Positions 43,684-51,987 of a DNA stretch of 64,000 bases are shown here, one piece after another. Below the pieces are notes generated by a model, which saw only the letters and a list, made by a program, of their open reading frames with translations, was not told the origin of the DNA and made no database searches. The translations under genes were made by a program, and so were the position numbers. Within the stretch, counting starts at the first letter, position 1. Each line of letters starts with the position of its first letter. Source of the DNA: Hyphomicrobium_A sp044507625 (GTDB taxonomy: Bacteria; Pseudomonadota; Alphaproteobacteria; Rhizobiales; Hyphomicrobiaceae); contig JBIQJE010000005.1 of assembly GCA_044507625.1 (NCBI GenBank), positions 124,001 through 188,000 on the forward strand, read 5' to 3'.

Positions 43684-45384
43684 TCACACCTCGGAGATAT
43701 CCCGGTCTTTCGTTTCCGGCAGGAAGAAGAGGCCGATCACAAACGTGCCGAGCGCGACGATGATCGGATACCAGAGCCCGGCGTAGATGTTGCCCGCCCA
43801 CGCGACAATGGCGGTTGCGAGCAGCGGTAGCATGCCGCCGAACCAGCCGTTGCCGATGTGATAGGGCAGCGACATCGACGTGTAGCGGATCTGGGTGGGG
43901 AACAGCTCCACGAGGAACGCCGCGATGGGGCCGTAGACCATCGCCACGTAGATGAGGAACACAGAGAGGATCGCCAGCAGCGTGTGCCACTCGATCTTTT
44001 CCGGATCGGCGGCGACGGGCACGTAGACCGTGGCTCCGTTCTTCATCTCCGCCTTGAGGTTCGGGTAACCCGCGGCGATGAGCGCTGCGTTATAGGCATC
44101 GGCGCTGTAGGGCGTCACCTCGGTGCCGTTGATGCTCAGGACGACCGGGCCGCCGGCGCCCGCATCGTGCGTCGTAAACGAGAGGCCCTGCTTGATGATG
44201 TGGTCTTTGGCGCGGTCGCAGTCGGTGAACTTCGACCAGGGCCCCACGAAGATGTGGAAGTTGCATTGCGCCGCGTCGACGCTGAGCGTGATCGCCGTGC
44301 GCTCCTGAAACGCGGCGAGATCGGGGTTGGCGGCCTTCGCCATCATCTCGAACAGCGGGAAATATGTGAGCGCCGCGATAAGGCAGCCGGCGAGGATGAT
44401 CTTGAGGCGGCCGATCCAGTCGCTGAGCCAGCCAAAGAAGATGAAGAACGGCGTGCCGATGAGCAGCGATCCGGCAATCAGCACATAGGCATAGAGCGGA
44501 TCGACCTTCGCGGTGATGGTGAGGAAGAACAGCGCGTAGAACTGTCCGGTGTACCAGACGACGCCCTGTCCCGCCGTCGCGCCCAGCAGCGCGAGCAGCA
44601 CGTATTTATTGTTGGGGTAGCGCAGAAAGCTGTCGGTGATGGGCGACTTGGAGGCCTTGCCCTCGGCCTTCATGCGCGCGAACACCGGGCTCTCGTTGAG
44701 CTTCAGCCGGATGTAAACGGAGAAGATCAGCAGCACCAGCGAGACGAGGAAGGCGACGCGCCAGCCCCATTCGGCGAAGGTTTCAGCGTCGAAGAAATAG
44801 AACCGGCACAGGCCGATGACGAGCAGCGCGAGGAAGAAGCCGAGCGTCGCGGTCGTCTGGATCCACGACGTGGCGAAGCCGCGCTTGCCGGGCCGCGCGT
44901 GCTCGGCAACGTAGGTCGCCGCGCCGCCATATTCGCCGCCGAGAGCGAGGCCTTGCAGCAGGCGCAGGGTGACGAGAAGGATCGGTGCCGCCCATCCGAT
45001 GCCGGGAACCTCGAAGCCGAGGATCTTCGCGTCCGAGAACGTCGGCAGCAGGCCCACGGCGAACGTCGAGATGCCCATCACGAGGATGGTGATGAGAAAC
45101 GTGTATTTGCGCCCCACGAGGTCACCGATGCGCCCGAAGACGATGGCGCCGAACGGGCGCACGAGAAAGCCGGCGGCATACGTTGCAAACGCCGAGAGGA
45201 GCGCTGCGGTATCGTTACCCGGCGGGAAGAACAGCGCAGCGAAGAATGGCGCGAGCGTTGCGTAGAGGTAGAAATCGTACCACTCGAATACGGTGCCGAG
45301 GGACGAAGCGAAGATGACGCGCCGCTCTTCCCCCGAGATGCCCGTTTGCGGCTCAACGACATTCTCCGCGTCGGCCATCGCCAT
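43684..45384 (-). CDS. MFS transporter, metabolite:H+ symporter (MHS) type, with large insert
   Basis: 566 residues. The 12-helix MFS frame has MHS hallmarks: SSLGTVFEWYDFYLYATLAPFFA, GRIGDLVGRKYTF (loop 2-3 motif), RLLQGLALGGEYGGAATYVAEHA, and NESPVFARMKAEGK. Between the later helices, at about 348-465, is an insert of about 118 residues with two cysteines that would lie outside the membrane. The substrate is unknown; relatives carry dicarboxylates, osmolytes or short-chain acids. The ATG at 45382-45384 has GGGGGAA upstream; a start at 45459 would add an unlikely Cys-rich leader. Confidence 0.88.
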   Translation of the reverse strand: MAMADAENVVEPQTGISGEERRVIFASSLGTVFEWYDFYLYATLAPFFAALFFPPGNDTAALLSAFATYAAGFLVRPFGAIVFGRIGDLVGRKYTFLITILVMGISTFAVGLLPTFSDAKILGFEVPGIGWAAPILLVTLRLLQGLALGGEYGGAATYVAEHARPGKRGFATSWIQTTATLGFFLALLVIGLCRFYFFDAETFAEWGWRVAFLVSLVLLIFSVYIRLKLNESPVFARMKAEGKASKSPITDSFLRYPNNKYVLLALLGATAGQGVVWYTGQFYALFFLTITAKVDPLYAYVLIAGSLLIGTPFFIFFGWLSDWIGRLKIILAGCLIAALTYFPLFEMMAKAANPDLAAFQERTAITLSVDAAQCNFHIFVGPWSKFTDCDRAKDHIIKQGLSFTTHDAGAGGPVVLSINGTEVTPYSADAYNAALIAAGYPNLKAEMKNGATVYVPVAADPEKIEWHTLLAILSVFLIYVAMVYGPIAAFLVELFPTQIRYTSMSLPYHIGNGWFGGMLPLLATAIVAWAGNIYAGLWYPIIVALGTFVIGLFFLPETKDRDISEV

Positions 45385-45804
45385 GTGCGTTCCCCCGGTC
45401 CTCTTCTTTGGGCGGCACTCTACGCACAGCTTCGCGCCATTGGAATTATGACTTTTCACCTATGCGATTATGGAGGGATGCATAGGCGGACCGGGCGGCC
45501 ATATGCCCGCAATCGCACGGCGCGGTGTGCCTTCCCGGCAGCAGCGCGTCTGCTTTAGCGGCGGACGCCGAACTGCAGCCGCGAAGTCTAGCATGCGTGG
45601 CGCGGCGGAGGGATGGCGCCTGTGCTGGCCGGGCGCGCGCGAGGTGCCGCCGGCAACGTATGCCGCTGACCGGCACAGCGCAGAGCGCCCCAAATTGCTG
45701 GCGCTTTTGCTTCCGACCTCTCCCGCCTCGCTTCTTGCGCCGCGCCGCACGCTTCACCTATCTCGCAGGCGCGAAATGGGTCCGATGGTCTTCTCTTGAC
45801 GTGC
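45385..45804. other. Intergenic region upstream of the MHS transporter and TetR genes
   Basis: About 420 bp between divergent genes. Frames on both strands are arginine-rich and lack ribosome sites, so I call none. One imperfect operator-like inverted repeat is present: CCTATGC 45459-45465 and GCATAGG 45480-45486, located upstream of the transporter gene. Confidence 0.4.
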
Positions 45805-45825
45805 CTACCTACTGGTAGGTAGTAT
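45796..45825 (+). promoter_or_regulatory. Promoter with TetR operator
   Basis: TTGACG (45796-45801) and TAGTAT (45820-45825) form a promoter with an 18-bp spacer. The spacer is filled by an 18-bp palindrome, CTACCTAC-TG-GTAGGTAG (45805-45822). This is the classical arrangement for autorepression by the TetR-family gene that starts right after. Transcription would begin at about 45832-45833, at or next to the ATG at 45833, so the message may be leaderless. Confidence 0.75.
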
Positions 45826-45832
45826 GCCGCCC

Positions 45833-46402
45833 ATGGCTACACTGGACACAAAATCCGCCTTGCTCGCCGAAGCCGAGACGCTCGTGCGTACGATGGGCTA
45901 TGCCGCCTTCAGCTATGCCGATCTCTCGGAGCGGGTGGGCATCCGCAAAGCGAGCATCCATCACCACTTCTCGACGAAGGAAGCGCTCGGCAACGCGCTG
46001 ATCGACGGCTATCTCGAACGTTTCTCCGCTCAACTGGAGGAACTCGCGACCTCGGATATGGATACCTCGCGCAAGCTGCTCGCTTACGGCGACTTCTTCG
46101 CCGGCAGCCTCGATGACGGGCTTATGCCGCTGTGCGGGGCGCTGGCGGCGGACGCGGCCTATCTCCCCACCTCGATGCAGCGTCGCGTGAAGAAATTCTT
46201 CGAGCTGCATCTTACGTGGCTTGAGAGCGTTCTGCGTGAGGGCAGCGCGCGCCGGCAGATCAAGGTGCAAGGGGGTGCGCATAAGTCCGCGCTGCTGCTG
46301 CTCAGCACGCTGCAGGGCGCGAGCGTCATTGCGTGGGCGCTGAAAGATCCGTCCGTCATCAAGCCCGTGTTCCGGCAACTCGTCGAGACGATGGCGAAGT
46401 AA
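45833..46402 (+). CDS. TetR/AcrR family transcriptional regulator
   Basis: 189 residues. N-terminal helix-turn-helix (KSALLAEAETLVRTMGYAAFSYADLSERVGIRKASIHHHFSTKEALGNALI) and a helical ligand domain with LMPLCGALAADAAYLPTSMQRRVKKFFELHLTWLESVL. Cys in LCGALA may be a sensor residue but has no proof. The palindrome in its own promoter suggests autoregulation and control of the three genes after it (gaps 41, 27 and 19 bp). Start chosen at 45833; an ATG at 45824 would overlap the -10 box. Confidence 0.93.
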   Translation: MATLDTKSALLAEAETLVRTMGYAAFSYADLSERVGIRKASIHHHFSTKEALGNALIDGYLERFSAQLEELATSDMDTSRKLLAYGDFFAGSLDDGLMPLCGALAADAAYLPTSMQRRVKKFFELHLTWLESVLREGSARRQIKVQGGAHKSALLLLSTLQGASVIAWALKDPSVIKPVFRQLVETMAK

Positions 46403-46443
46403 TGCATTTGCCTGCTGCGCCTACCAACTAGAAGGATGGTGCC

Positions 46444-47466
46444 ATGTGCACGCCCGCCCAGTTGCAGACGATCGCCCGCCCCGGCGAGGAGGAAACCAAA
46501 ACCATCGCGCGCGCGCTGATGGGCTCGGTTTCGCGCCGCAGCGTGCTGGCGGGCGCACTGGCGTTTTCCGTCGCGCCGCTCGTAAGCCGCGTTCCGGCTT
46601 TTGCTGCGGCGGGCATGGATTTCGCGGAGGTCGCGCCGGGCGTCTTCGTACATCAGGGGCGCTATGAACTACAGTCACCGCAGAACCGCGGGGACATGGC
46701 GAACGCGAGCTTCATCGTGGGCGACGATGCCATCGCGGTCATCGATACTCTAGGCAGCGCGAAGGTGGGCGCGGATCTGCTCGCGGGCATCAGGGCGATC
46801 ACCGACAAGCCGATCCGCTACGTCATCAATACGCACATGCACCCCGACCATGTGCTCGGCAACGGTCCCTTCAAGGCGGACGGCACGGCGTTCGTCGGGC
46901 ATCACAAGCTCGCGCGCGGCCTGGCGGCGCGGGCCGAGACGTATCTTGCGAGCAGCAAGGACATGTTGGGCGAGGATGCGTTCGCGGGCAGCGAGATCGT
47001 GCTGCCGACGCAGTCCGTCCAGGACAGGACGACGCTGAATCTCGGCGGGCGCGAGCTCGTCCTCGAAGCGCAGTCGGTGGCCCATACGGACAACGACCTC
47101 ATCGTAACGGATACGAAAACCGGCACGATCTTCCTCGGCGATCTGCTGTTTTCCGGCCACGTTCCGACGCTCGATGGCTCGCTGCGGGGATGGCTGTCGC
47201 TGATCGATCAATTGGAGCGCCATGCGCCGGCGCGCGTGGTGCCGGGCCACGGACCGCACGCGATGCAGCTGCCCGCCGCGCTCGGCGATGAGAAGCGTTA
47301 CTGGTCGACCGTTGCCGGCGATGTGCGGCGGCTGATCGCCGAGGGCCAGACGCTGAGCGAAGCGACCAAGACGGCTGGCCAGTCCGAACGCGGCAAGTGG
47401 GCGATGTTCGATCAGTATCACGTGCGCAACGTGACGGCCGCCTTCGCGGAACTGGAATGGGAATAG
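46444..47466 (+). CDS. Exported MBL-fold zinc metallo-hydrolase (quinoprotein relay/SoxH-like)
   Basis: 340 residues. Residues 1-55 contain a twin-arginine-like signal (SRRSVLAGALAF) after a long polar region. The metallo-beta-lactamase fold is complete: H131-x-H133-x-D135-H136 (INTHMHPDHVLGNG), H214 in SVAHTDND, D233 in FLGDLLFSG and H269 in VVPGHGP. The fold and neighbours match the SoxH-related hydrolases linked to PQQ dehydrogenases and SoxYZ-like carriers. It would act in the periplasm, possibly on a thioester or persulphide of the carrier encoded next. AGGA upstream of the ATG. Substrate not known. Confidence 0.88.
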   Translation: MCTPAQLQTIARPGEEETKTIARALMGSVSRRSVLAGALAFSVAPLVSRVPAFAAAGMDFAEVAPGVFVHQGRYELQSPQNRGDMANASFIVGDDAIAVIDTLGSAKVGADLLAGIRAITDKPIRYVINTHMHPDHVLGNGPFKADGTAFVGHHKLARGLAARAETYLASSKDMLGEDAFAGSEIVLPTQSVQDRTTLNLGGRELVLEAQSVAHTDNDLIVTDTKTGTIFLGDLLFSGHVPTLDGSLRGWLSLIDQLERHAPARVVPGHGPHAMQLPAALGDEKRYWSTVAGDVRRLIAEGQTLSEATKTAGQSERGKWAMFDQYHVRNVTAAFAELEWE

Positions 47467-47493
47467 GAAAAACATACGGGACGGAGACGCACA

Positions 47494-48327
47494 ATGTTCA
47501 ACCATTCGTCACGGTCGATATTCAGCATAGCGGCGGGCGCTGTTGCGGCGTTGCTGGCGCTGTCGCTCCCGGCATTCGCCGACGACGACGACGCGTGGCC
47601 CTCGCTGCAAAAGGAAATCTACGGTACGCGACCCATTATCGAAAACGACGGCACGGTGCTCATCGACGCGCCCGAGCGCGCCGAAGATCCCGCGGTGGTG
47701 CCGATCACCATCCGCGTGCCGCCCTCGGTGAAGGGGCCGCTCAAATCCATGGCGCTCATCATCGACAAGAACCCTGCGCCCGTTGCCGCGAACATCACGT
47801 TCGGCTCCGCGGCGGGTGATGGCGGCGGTGAGCGGCGGATGGCGACACGCGTGCGCATCGACACCTACTCCTATGTGCGCGCCGTGATCGAGACCGAAGA
47901 CGGCGCGCTGCACATGGTGAAGACATTCGTGAAAGCTTCCGGCGGCTGCTCTGCGCCCGCTCCCAAGGATGCCGACAGCGAAAGCGCCGGTCTCGGCAAG
48001 ATGCAAGTGCGCAGCTTCGATCCGGCCCTTCCCTCTACGCCCCTGCGCGAAGCGGTCATCATGATCAAGCATCCCAACACCAACGGCATGCAGATGGATC
48101 CGATCTCGCGCGGCTATGTCCCTGCGCGCTTCATCAAGTCCATCGAGGTGAAGCGCGGCGACGATCTGGTGTTCCGCGCCAAGACGGGCATCTCGATCGC
48201 CGCCAACCCGCACTTCCGTTTCACCTACCAAAACGCAAACGACAACGCCTTGTCGGTGACGGCGATCGACACGGAGCCGACGACCTTCACAGGCGCAAGC
48301 GGCCAGGTGGCCGCCGTTTCCCAGTAA
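47494..48327 (+). CDS. Fused SoxY-SoxZ-like sulphur/thiol carrier (quinoprotein-associated)
   Basis: 277 residues. Signal peptide 1-29 (ending LSLPAFA). A SoxY-like domain (about 35-155) ends in the carrier segment GGC at 150-152 (KASGGCSAPAP), where SoxY has its swinging-arm cysteine. A SoxZ-like domain follows (about 168-265) with KSIEVKRGDDLVFRAKTGISIAANPHFRFTYQNA. The cysteine is internal here, unlike in true SoxY where it is near the C-terminus. SoxYZ-like fused carriers occur beside PQQ-dependent dehydrogenases in methylotrophs. None of those, and no other sox gene, lies within this window. Confidence 0.9.
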   Translation: MFNHSSRSIFSIAAGAVAALLALSLPAFADDDDAWPSLQKEIYGTRPIIENDGTVLIDAPERAEDPAVVPITIRVPPSVKGPLKSMALIIDKNPAPVAANITFGSAAGDGGGERRMATRVRIDTYSYVRAVIETEDGALHMVKTFVKASGGCSAPAPKDADSESAGLGKMQVRSFDPALPSTPLREAVIMIKHPNTNGMQMDPISRGYVPARFIKSIEVKRGDDLVFRAKTGISIAANPHFRFTYQNANDNALSVTAIDTEPTTFTGASGQVAAVSQ

Positions 48328-48346
48328 ATTTACAAGGAGGCTTTCC

Positions 48347-48697
48347 ATGGCACTGCTCGACTGGACCAAATACCGAAACGCGCTCGTGGGCCGTATCGGC
48401 GATCTCAGCAAGCTCACGCCCGATGCGGTCGGCGGATACATGATGGCCAGCGGCGCCGGCGCGAAGACCGGGCATCTCGATGAGAAAACCCGTCAGCTGA
48501 TTTCGCTGGCTGTCGCCGTGACGACCCGCTGCGACGGCTGCATTTCGGTCCACTCCCAGAAGGCGGTCGAGAGCGGCGCCAGCAAGGAGGAGATCGCGGA
48601 GGCCCTGGGCGTCGCCATCGCCATGAACGCCGGCGCGGCGCTCGTCTACTCGGCCCGCGCGCTCGACGCCGTTGATGCAGTCACGGACGGTAAGTAA
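48347..48697 (+). CDS. AhpD-like carboxymuconolactone decarboxylase family protein
   Basis: 116 residues. All-helical AhpD/CMD fold with the redox motif CDGC (AVAVTTRCDGCISVHSQKAVESGASKEEIAEALGVAIAMNAGAALVYSARALDAV). Proteins with the CxxC and a following His act as thiol peroxidases or reductases. It lacks a signal peptide, so it acts in the cytoplasm, while the two genes before it are exported. Last gene of the operon, followed by a strong terminator. Confidence 0.92.
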   Translation: MALLDWTKYRNALVGRIGDLSKLTPDAVGGYMMASGAGAKTGHLDEKTRQLISLAVAVTTRCDGCISVHSQKAVESGASKEEIAEALGVAIAMNAGAALVYSARALDAVDAVTDGK

Positions 48698-48728
48698 GAG
48701 CCGGCGCGCACATTCTTCTCGCGCATGA

Positions 48729-48762
48729 AAAAGCGCCGGAGACGAAGGTCTCCGGCGCTTTT
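48729..48762 (+). terminator. Bidirectional intrinsic terminator between the SoxYZ-like operon and clpA
   Basis: A perfect 15-bp stem (48729-48743 with 48748-48762; loop GAAG) has a T-run on each strand: GCGCTTTT on the plus strand, and GCGCTTTTTC when read on the minus strand. It can end transcription from the AhpD-like gene and from clpA. Confidence 0.9.
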
Positions 48763-48792
48763 GATTTCTGCACTCGTAACGGGCGCTCCGTG

Positions 48793-48835
48793 CTCCTTAT
48801 CGGAAAAGCGGTTTCCACTTTTCCGGAAGCGCTCT
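48793..48835 (-). repeat. Dispersed palindromic repeat, family B (third copy)
   Basis: CGGAAAAG (48801-48808) and CTTTTCCG (48818-48825) enclose CGGTTTCCA. Read on the minus strand, GCTTCCGGAAAAGTGG matches the start of the copies at 23306 and 23361. It is located at the 3' end of clpA and is probably part of the same 3' untranslated region. Confidence 0.75.
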
Positions 48836-51293
48836 AGTCGTCCTTACGGCGCGGCACGTTCGGAACCGTGCCGCCGGGCGACCTGTTCGGCCGCTCCTTG
48901 CGCTCCTTCGGCGAGGGAAGCGCCTTGCGGGGAGCTGCATCGACCAGCACCGCCTGGGGCTCCTCGTCGTCTTCCTCCTCGTCCTCGGAGCGCTTCGCCT
49001 TCGGCCGCTTGGTGGGGTCGGGCGCCAGGAACTCGAAGGCGAGCTTGCGCTCCTCGCCCTTGCCTTCCACCACGACCTTCACCGTGCCGCCATGTTCGAG
49101 CTTGCCGAACAGCAGCTCGTCGGCGAGCGGCTTCTTGATGTGCTCCTGGATGACGCGCGCGAGGGGGCGGGCGCCGAACTTCTCGTCGTAGCCCTTCTCG
49201 GCGAGCCAGCGCGTTGCATCCTCCGACAGCTCGATCAGAACGCCACGGTCGGCGAGCTGCGCCTCGAGCTGGAAGATGAACTTCTCGACGACCTTGGTGA
49301 TGACCTCCGGCGGCAGGCCGGCGAAGGGCACGACGGCATCGAGACGGTTGCGGAACTCCGGCGTGAACATGCGATTGATCGCCTCGCTGTCGTCGCCTTC
49401 GCGCTTCGTCCGGTTGAAGCCCATCGGCGGCTTCGCAAGATCGGAAGCGCCCGCGTTCGTCGTCATAATCAGAACGACGTTGCGGAAGTCGACCGACTTG
49501 CCGTTGTGATCGGTCAGCTTGCCGTGATCCATCACCTGCAACAGGATGTTGTAGAGATCGGGATGCGCCTTCTCGATCTCGTCGAGCAGCAGCACGCAGT
49601 GCGGATGCTGGTCGACGCCGTCGGTCAGCAGGCCGCCCTGGTCGAAGCCGACATAGCCGGGAGGCGCACCGATGAGCCGCGAGACGGTGTGCTTCTCCAT
49701 GTATTCCGACATGTCGAAGCGCAACAGCTCGATGCCCATGAGGTCGGCGAGCTGCTTGGCGACTTCCGTCTTGCCGACGCCCGTGGGGCCGGAGAACAGA
49801 TAGCAGCCGATCGGCTTCTCGGGCTCGCGCAGGCCCGCACGCGACAGCTTGATCGCCGACGCGAGCGCCTCGATCGCAGCGTCCTGACCGAAGACGACGC
49901 GCTTCAGGTCCTTCTGGAGGTTCGACAGAACCTCGGCGTCGGACTTGGTCACGGTCTTGGGCGGGATACGCGCCATCGTCGCGATGGTCGCCTCGATCTC
50001 CTTGACAGTGATCTTCTTCTTGCGCTTGCCCTCGGGCACCAGCATCTGCGAGGCGCCCGTCTCGTCGATCACGTCGATCGCCTTGTCGGGCAGCTTACGG
50101 TCGTGGATGTACTTGGCCGAAAGCTCCACCGCGGTGCGGATCGCATCGTTGGTGTACTTCAGCTTGTGGAAGTCCTCGAAGTAGGGCTTGAGACCCTTGA
50201 GGATCGCCACGGAATCCTCGACCGAGGGCTCCTTCACGTCGATCTTCTGGAAGCGCCGCACGAGGGCGCGGTCCTTCTCGAAGTGCTGGCGATACTCCTT
50301 ATACGTGGTCGAGCCGATGCAGCGCACGCTGCCCGACTGAAGCGCAGGCTTCAGCAGGTTCGAGGCATCCATCGCGCCGCCGGAGGTGGCGCCCGCACCG
50401 ATGACGGTGTGGATCTCGTCGATGAACAGGATCGAGCCGGGATAGTTCTCGATCTCCTTCATCACCGCCTTGAGACGCTCTTCGAAGTCGCCGCGGTAGC
50501 GCGTGCCGGCGAGCAGCGCGCCCATGTCGAGCGCGAAGATCGTCGAATCCTGCAGCACCTCCGGCACCTCGCCCTTGATGATCTTACGGGCGAGGCCTTC
50601 CGCGATCGCGGTCTTGCCGACGCCGGGATCGCCAACGAGCAGCGGGTTGTTCTTCTGGCGACGGCACAGCACCTGGATCGTGCGCAGCACCTCAGGCTCG
50701 CGGCCAATGAGCGGATCGATCTTCCCGTCGCGGGCCTTGCGATTGAGATTCACGCAGTAGGTGTTGAGCGCATCCTGGCCGGGCTTGCGCTCTTCACCTT
50801 CCACGGCCTGATCCTCATCCACGCCGCGCACCGAGCGCGGCTCGGACATGCCGGGCCGCTTGGCGATGCCATGGCTGATGTACTGAACCGCATCGAAGCG
50901 CGTCATCTCCTGCTCCTGCAGGAAATAGGCGGCATGGCTCTCGCGCTCGGCAAAGATGGCCACGAGCACGTTGGCGCCCGTCACTTCCTCGCGTCCCGAG
51001 GACTGCACATGCACCACCGCGCGATGGATCACGCGCTGGAAGCCGGTCGTCGGCTGCGCTTCCGTGGCATCGCGCGAGACCAGCGCGGAGAGATCGTTGT
51101 CGAGGTAGTTGGTGACCCGGGAGCGCAGCGTGTCGAGATCGACCGTGCAGGCGCGCATCACGGCTGCTGCGTCGCGATCATCGAGAAGAGCCAGCAACAG
51201 GTGTTCGAGCGTCGCATATTCGTGGCTGCGCTCGTTGGCAGCTTCAAGGGCGCGGTGCAGGGCGCTTTCGAGGCTCTTCGAGAACGACGGCAA
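48834..51293 (-). CDS. clpA: ATP-dependent Clp protease ATP-binding subunit ClpA
   Basis: 819 residues. An N-terminal double Clp repeat (MPSFSKSLESALHRALEAANERSHEYATLEHLLLALL), two AAA+ domains with Walker A GDPGVGKT and GPTGVGKT and Walker B LFIDEIH and LLLDEIEKAHPD, and the IGAPPGYVGF loop. Acts as unfoldase for ClpP and binds ClpS. A C-terminal extension of about 55 charged residues (acidic SEDEEEDDEE then basic KERKERPNR) exceeds E. coli ClpA. The start is TTG at 51291-51293; the following residues fit family N-termini, so the rare start looks real. It lies 7 bp after clpS. Confidence 0.97.
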   Translation of the reverse strand: MPSFSKSLESALHRALEAANERSHEYATLEHLLLALLDDRDAAAVMRACTVDLDTLRSRVTNYLDNDLSALVSRDATEAQPTTGFQRVIHRAVVHVQSSGREEVTGANVLVAIFAERESHAAYFLQEQEMTRFDAVQYISHGIAKRPGMSEPRSVRGVDEDQAVEGEERKPGQDALNTYCVNLNRKARDGKIDPLIGREPEVLRTIQVLCRRQKNNPLLVGDPGVGKTAIAEGLARKIIKGEVPEVLQDSTIFALDMGALLAGTRYRGDFEERLKAVMKEIENYPGSILFIDEIHTVIGAGATSGGAMDASNLLKPALQSGSVRCIGSTTYKEYRQHFEKDRALVRRFQKIDVKEPSVEDSVAILKGLKPYFEDFHKLKYTNDAIRTAVELSAKYIHDRKLPDKAIDVIDETGASQMLVPEGKRKKKITVKEIEATIATMARIPPKTVTKSDAEVLSNLQKDLKRVVFGQDAAIEALASAIKLSRAGLREPEKPIGCYLFSGPTGVGKTEVAKQLADLMGIELLRFDMSEYMEKHTVSRLIGAPPGYVGFDQGGLLTDGVDQHPHCVLLLDEIEKAHPDLYNILLQVMDHGKLTDHNGKSVDFRNVVLIMTTNAGASDLAKPPMGFNRTKREGDDSEAINRMFTPEFRNRLDAVVPFAGLPPEVITKVVEKFIFQLEAQLADRGVLIELSEDATRWLAEKGYDEKFGARPLARVIQEHIKKPLADELLFGKLEHGGTVKVVVEGKGEERKLAFEFLAPDPTKRPKAKRSEDEEEDDEEPQAVLVDAAPRKALPSPKERKERPNRSPGGTVPNVPRRKDD

Positions 51294-51300
51294 GGCTGAC

Positions 51301-51711
51301 CTACTCTTTCTCCATGGTGCACTGAAGAGGATGACCGTTCTGTCGTGAAAAATCCATGACCTGCGTTACCTTAGTCTCGGCGACCTCGTAGGGATAAACC
51401 CCACAGACGCCGACCCCCTTATGGTGCACGTGAAGCATAATACGCGTCGCTTCATCGCGTCCCTTGGCGAAATACTTTTCCAAGACCAGCACGACGAATT
51501 CCATCGGCGTGTAGTCGTCGTTCAACAGCAATACCTTGTAGAGGCTCGGCTTCTTCGTTTTCGGCCGAGTCTTGGTGGCGATCCCGGTGCGGCCATCCTC
51601 GTTGCCGCGATCCCGCCCAGGGGGCTCGCGGCCGGGAGGCTCGTCCTTTGCAGCCTTCGTTGCGACCGTCGGCTCCACCGACAGAAGCCCCGACGTCAGA
51701 GTATTCGCCAT
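51301..51711 (-). CDS. clpS: ATP-dependent Clp protease adaptor ClpS
   Basis: 136 residues. Adaptor that hands N-degron substrates to ClpA. The conserved core is PSLYKVLLLNDDYTPMEFVVLVLEKYF, then ARDEATRIMLHVHHKGVGVCGVYPYEVAETKVTQV; the ND-Y and the MLHVHHKG segment form the N-end pocket. The first about 55 residues are disordered and rich in Pro, Gly and charged residues. The ATG at 51709-51711 is chosen; a TTG at 51720 is possible. First gene of clpS-clpA. Confidence 0.96.
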   Translation of the reverse strand: MANTLTSGLLSVEPTVATKAAKDEPPGREPPGRDRGNEDGRTGIATKTRPKTKKPSLYKVLLLNDDYTPMEFVVLVLEKYFAKGRDEATRIMLHVHHKGVGVCGVYPYEVAETKVTQVMDFSRQNGHPLQCTMEKE

Positions 51712-51925
51712 AAATGCCAAAGTCCGTCCCTGGGTCGCGCCCTTGCGCCGGCCCGCTGCCTATCAAGCGCTCTCGCGCATCGCTCCTACAGACGATACGC
51801 AACGCCGCCCGTGGCTGTAAATGTCCCGCCAGTCTTATTCTCCAGCCTTCCCGGCAACTTCCTGGGACACGAGGCATAGGCCGCCAAGGTCTCCGGAAGC
51901 TTATGATGGGGAGGCAAGCGGACAC

Positions 51926-51953
51926 AAAAAAGGCCCGGCCGGGGCCGAGCCTT
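51926..51953 (-). terminator. Intrinsic terminator of the phasin gene
   Basis: On the minus strand, AAGGCTCGGCC and GGCCGGGCCTT (one T-G wobble) form a stem with a CC turn, followed by TTTTTT. It lies 35 bp after the phasin stop at 51988. Confidence 0.85.
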
Positions 51954-51987
51954 GGTTTTTGATGCCGCAGCAGCGAAAGCGGGCCTC

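Noticed and set aside
45446..45757. Minus-strand frame of 103 codons in the gap before the MHS transporter
   Set aside because: Arg/Lys-rich low-complexity translation, no ribosome site, no family.
49092..51299. 735-codon open frame opposite clpA, and similar ones opposite the cyclase at 9086-11212 and opposite topA
   Set aside because: Same effect of GC-rich codon use; the opposite strands encode well-known proteins across the same bases.
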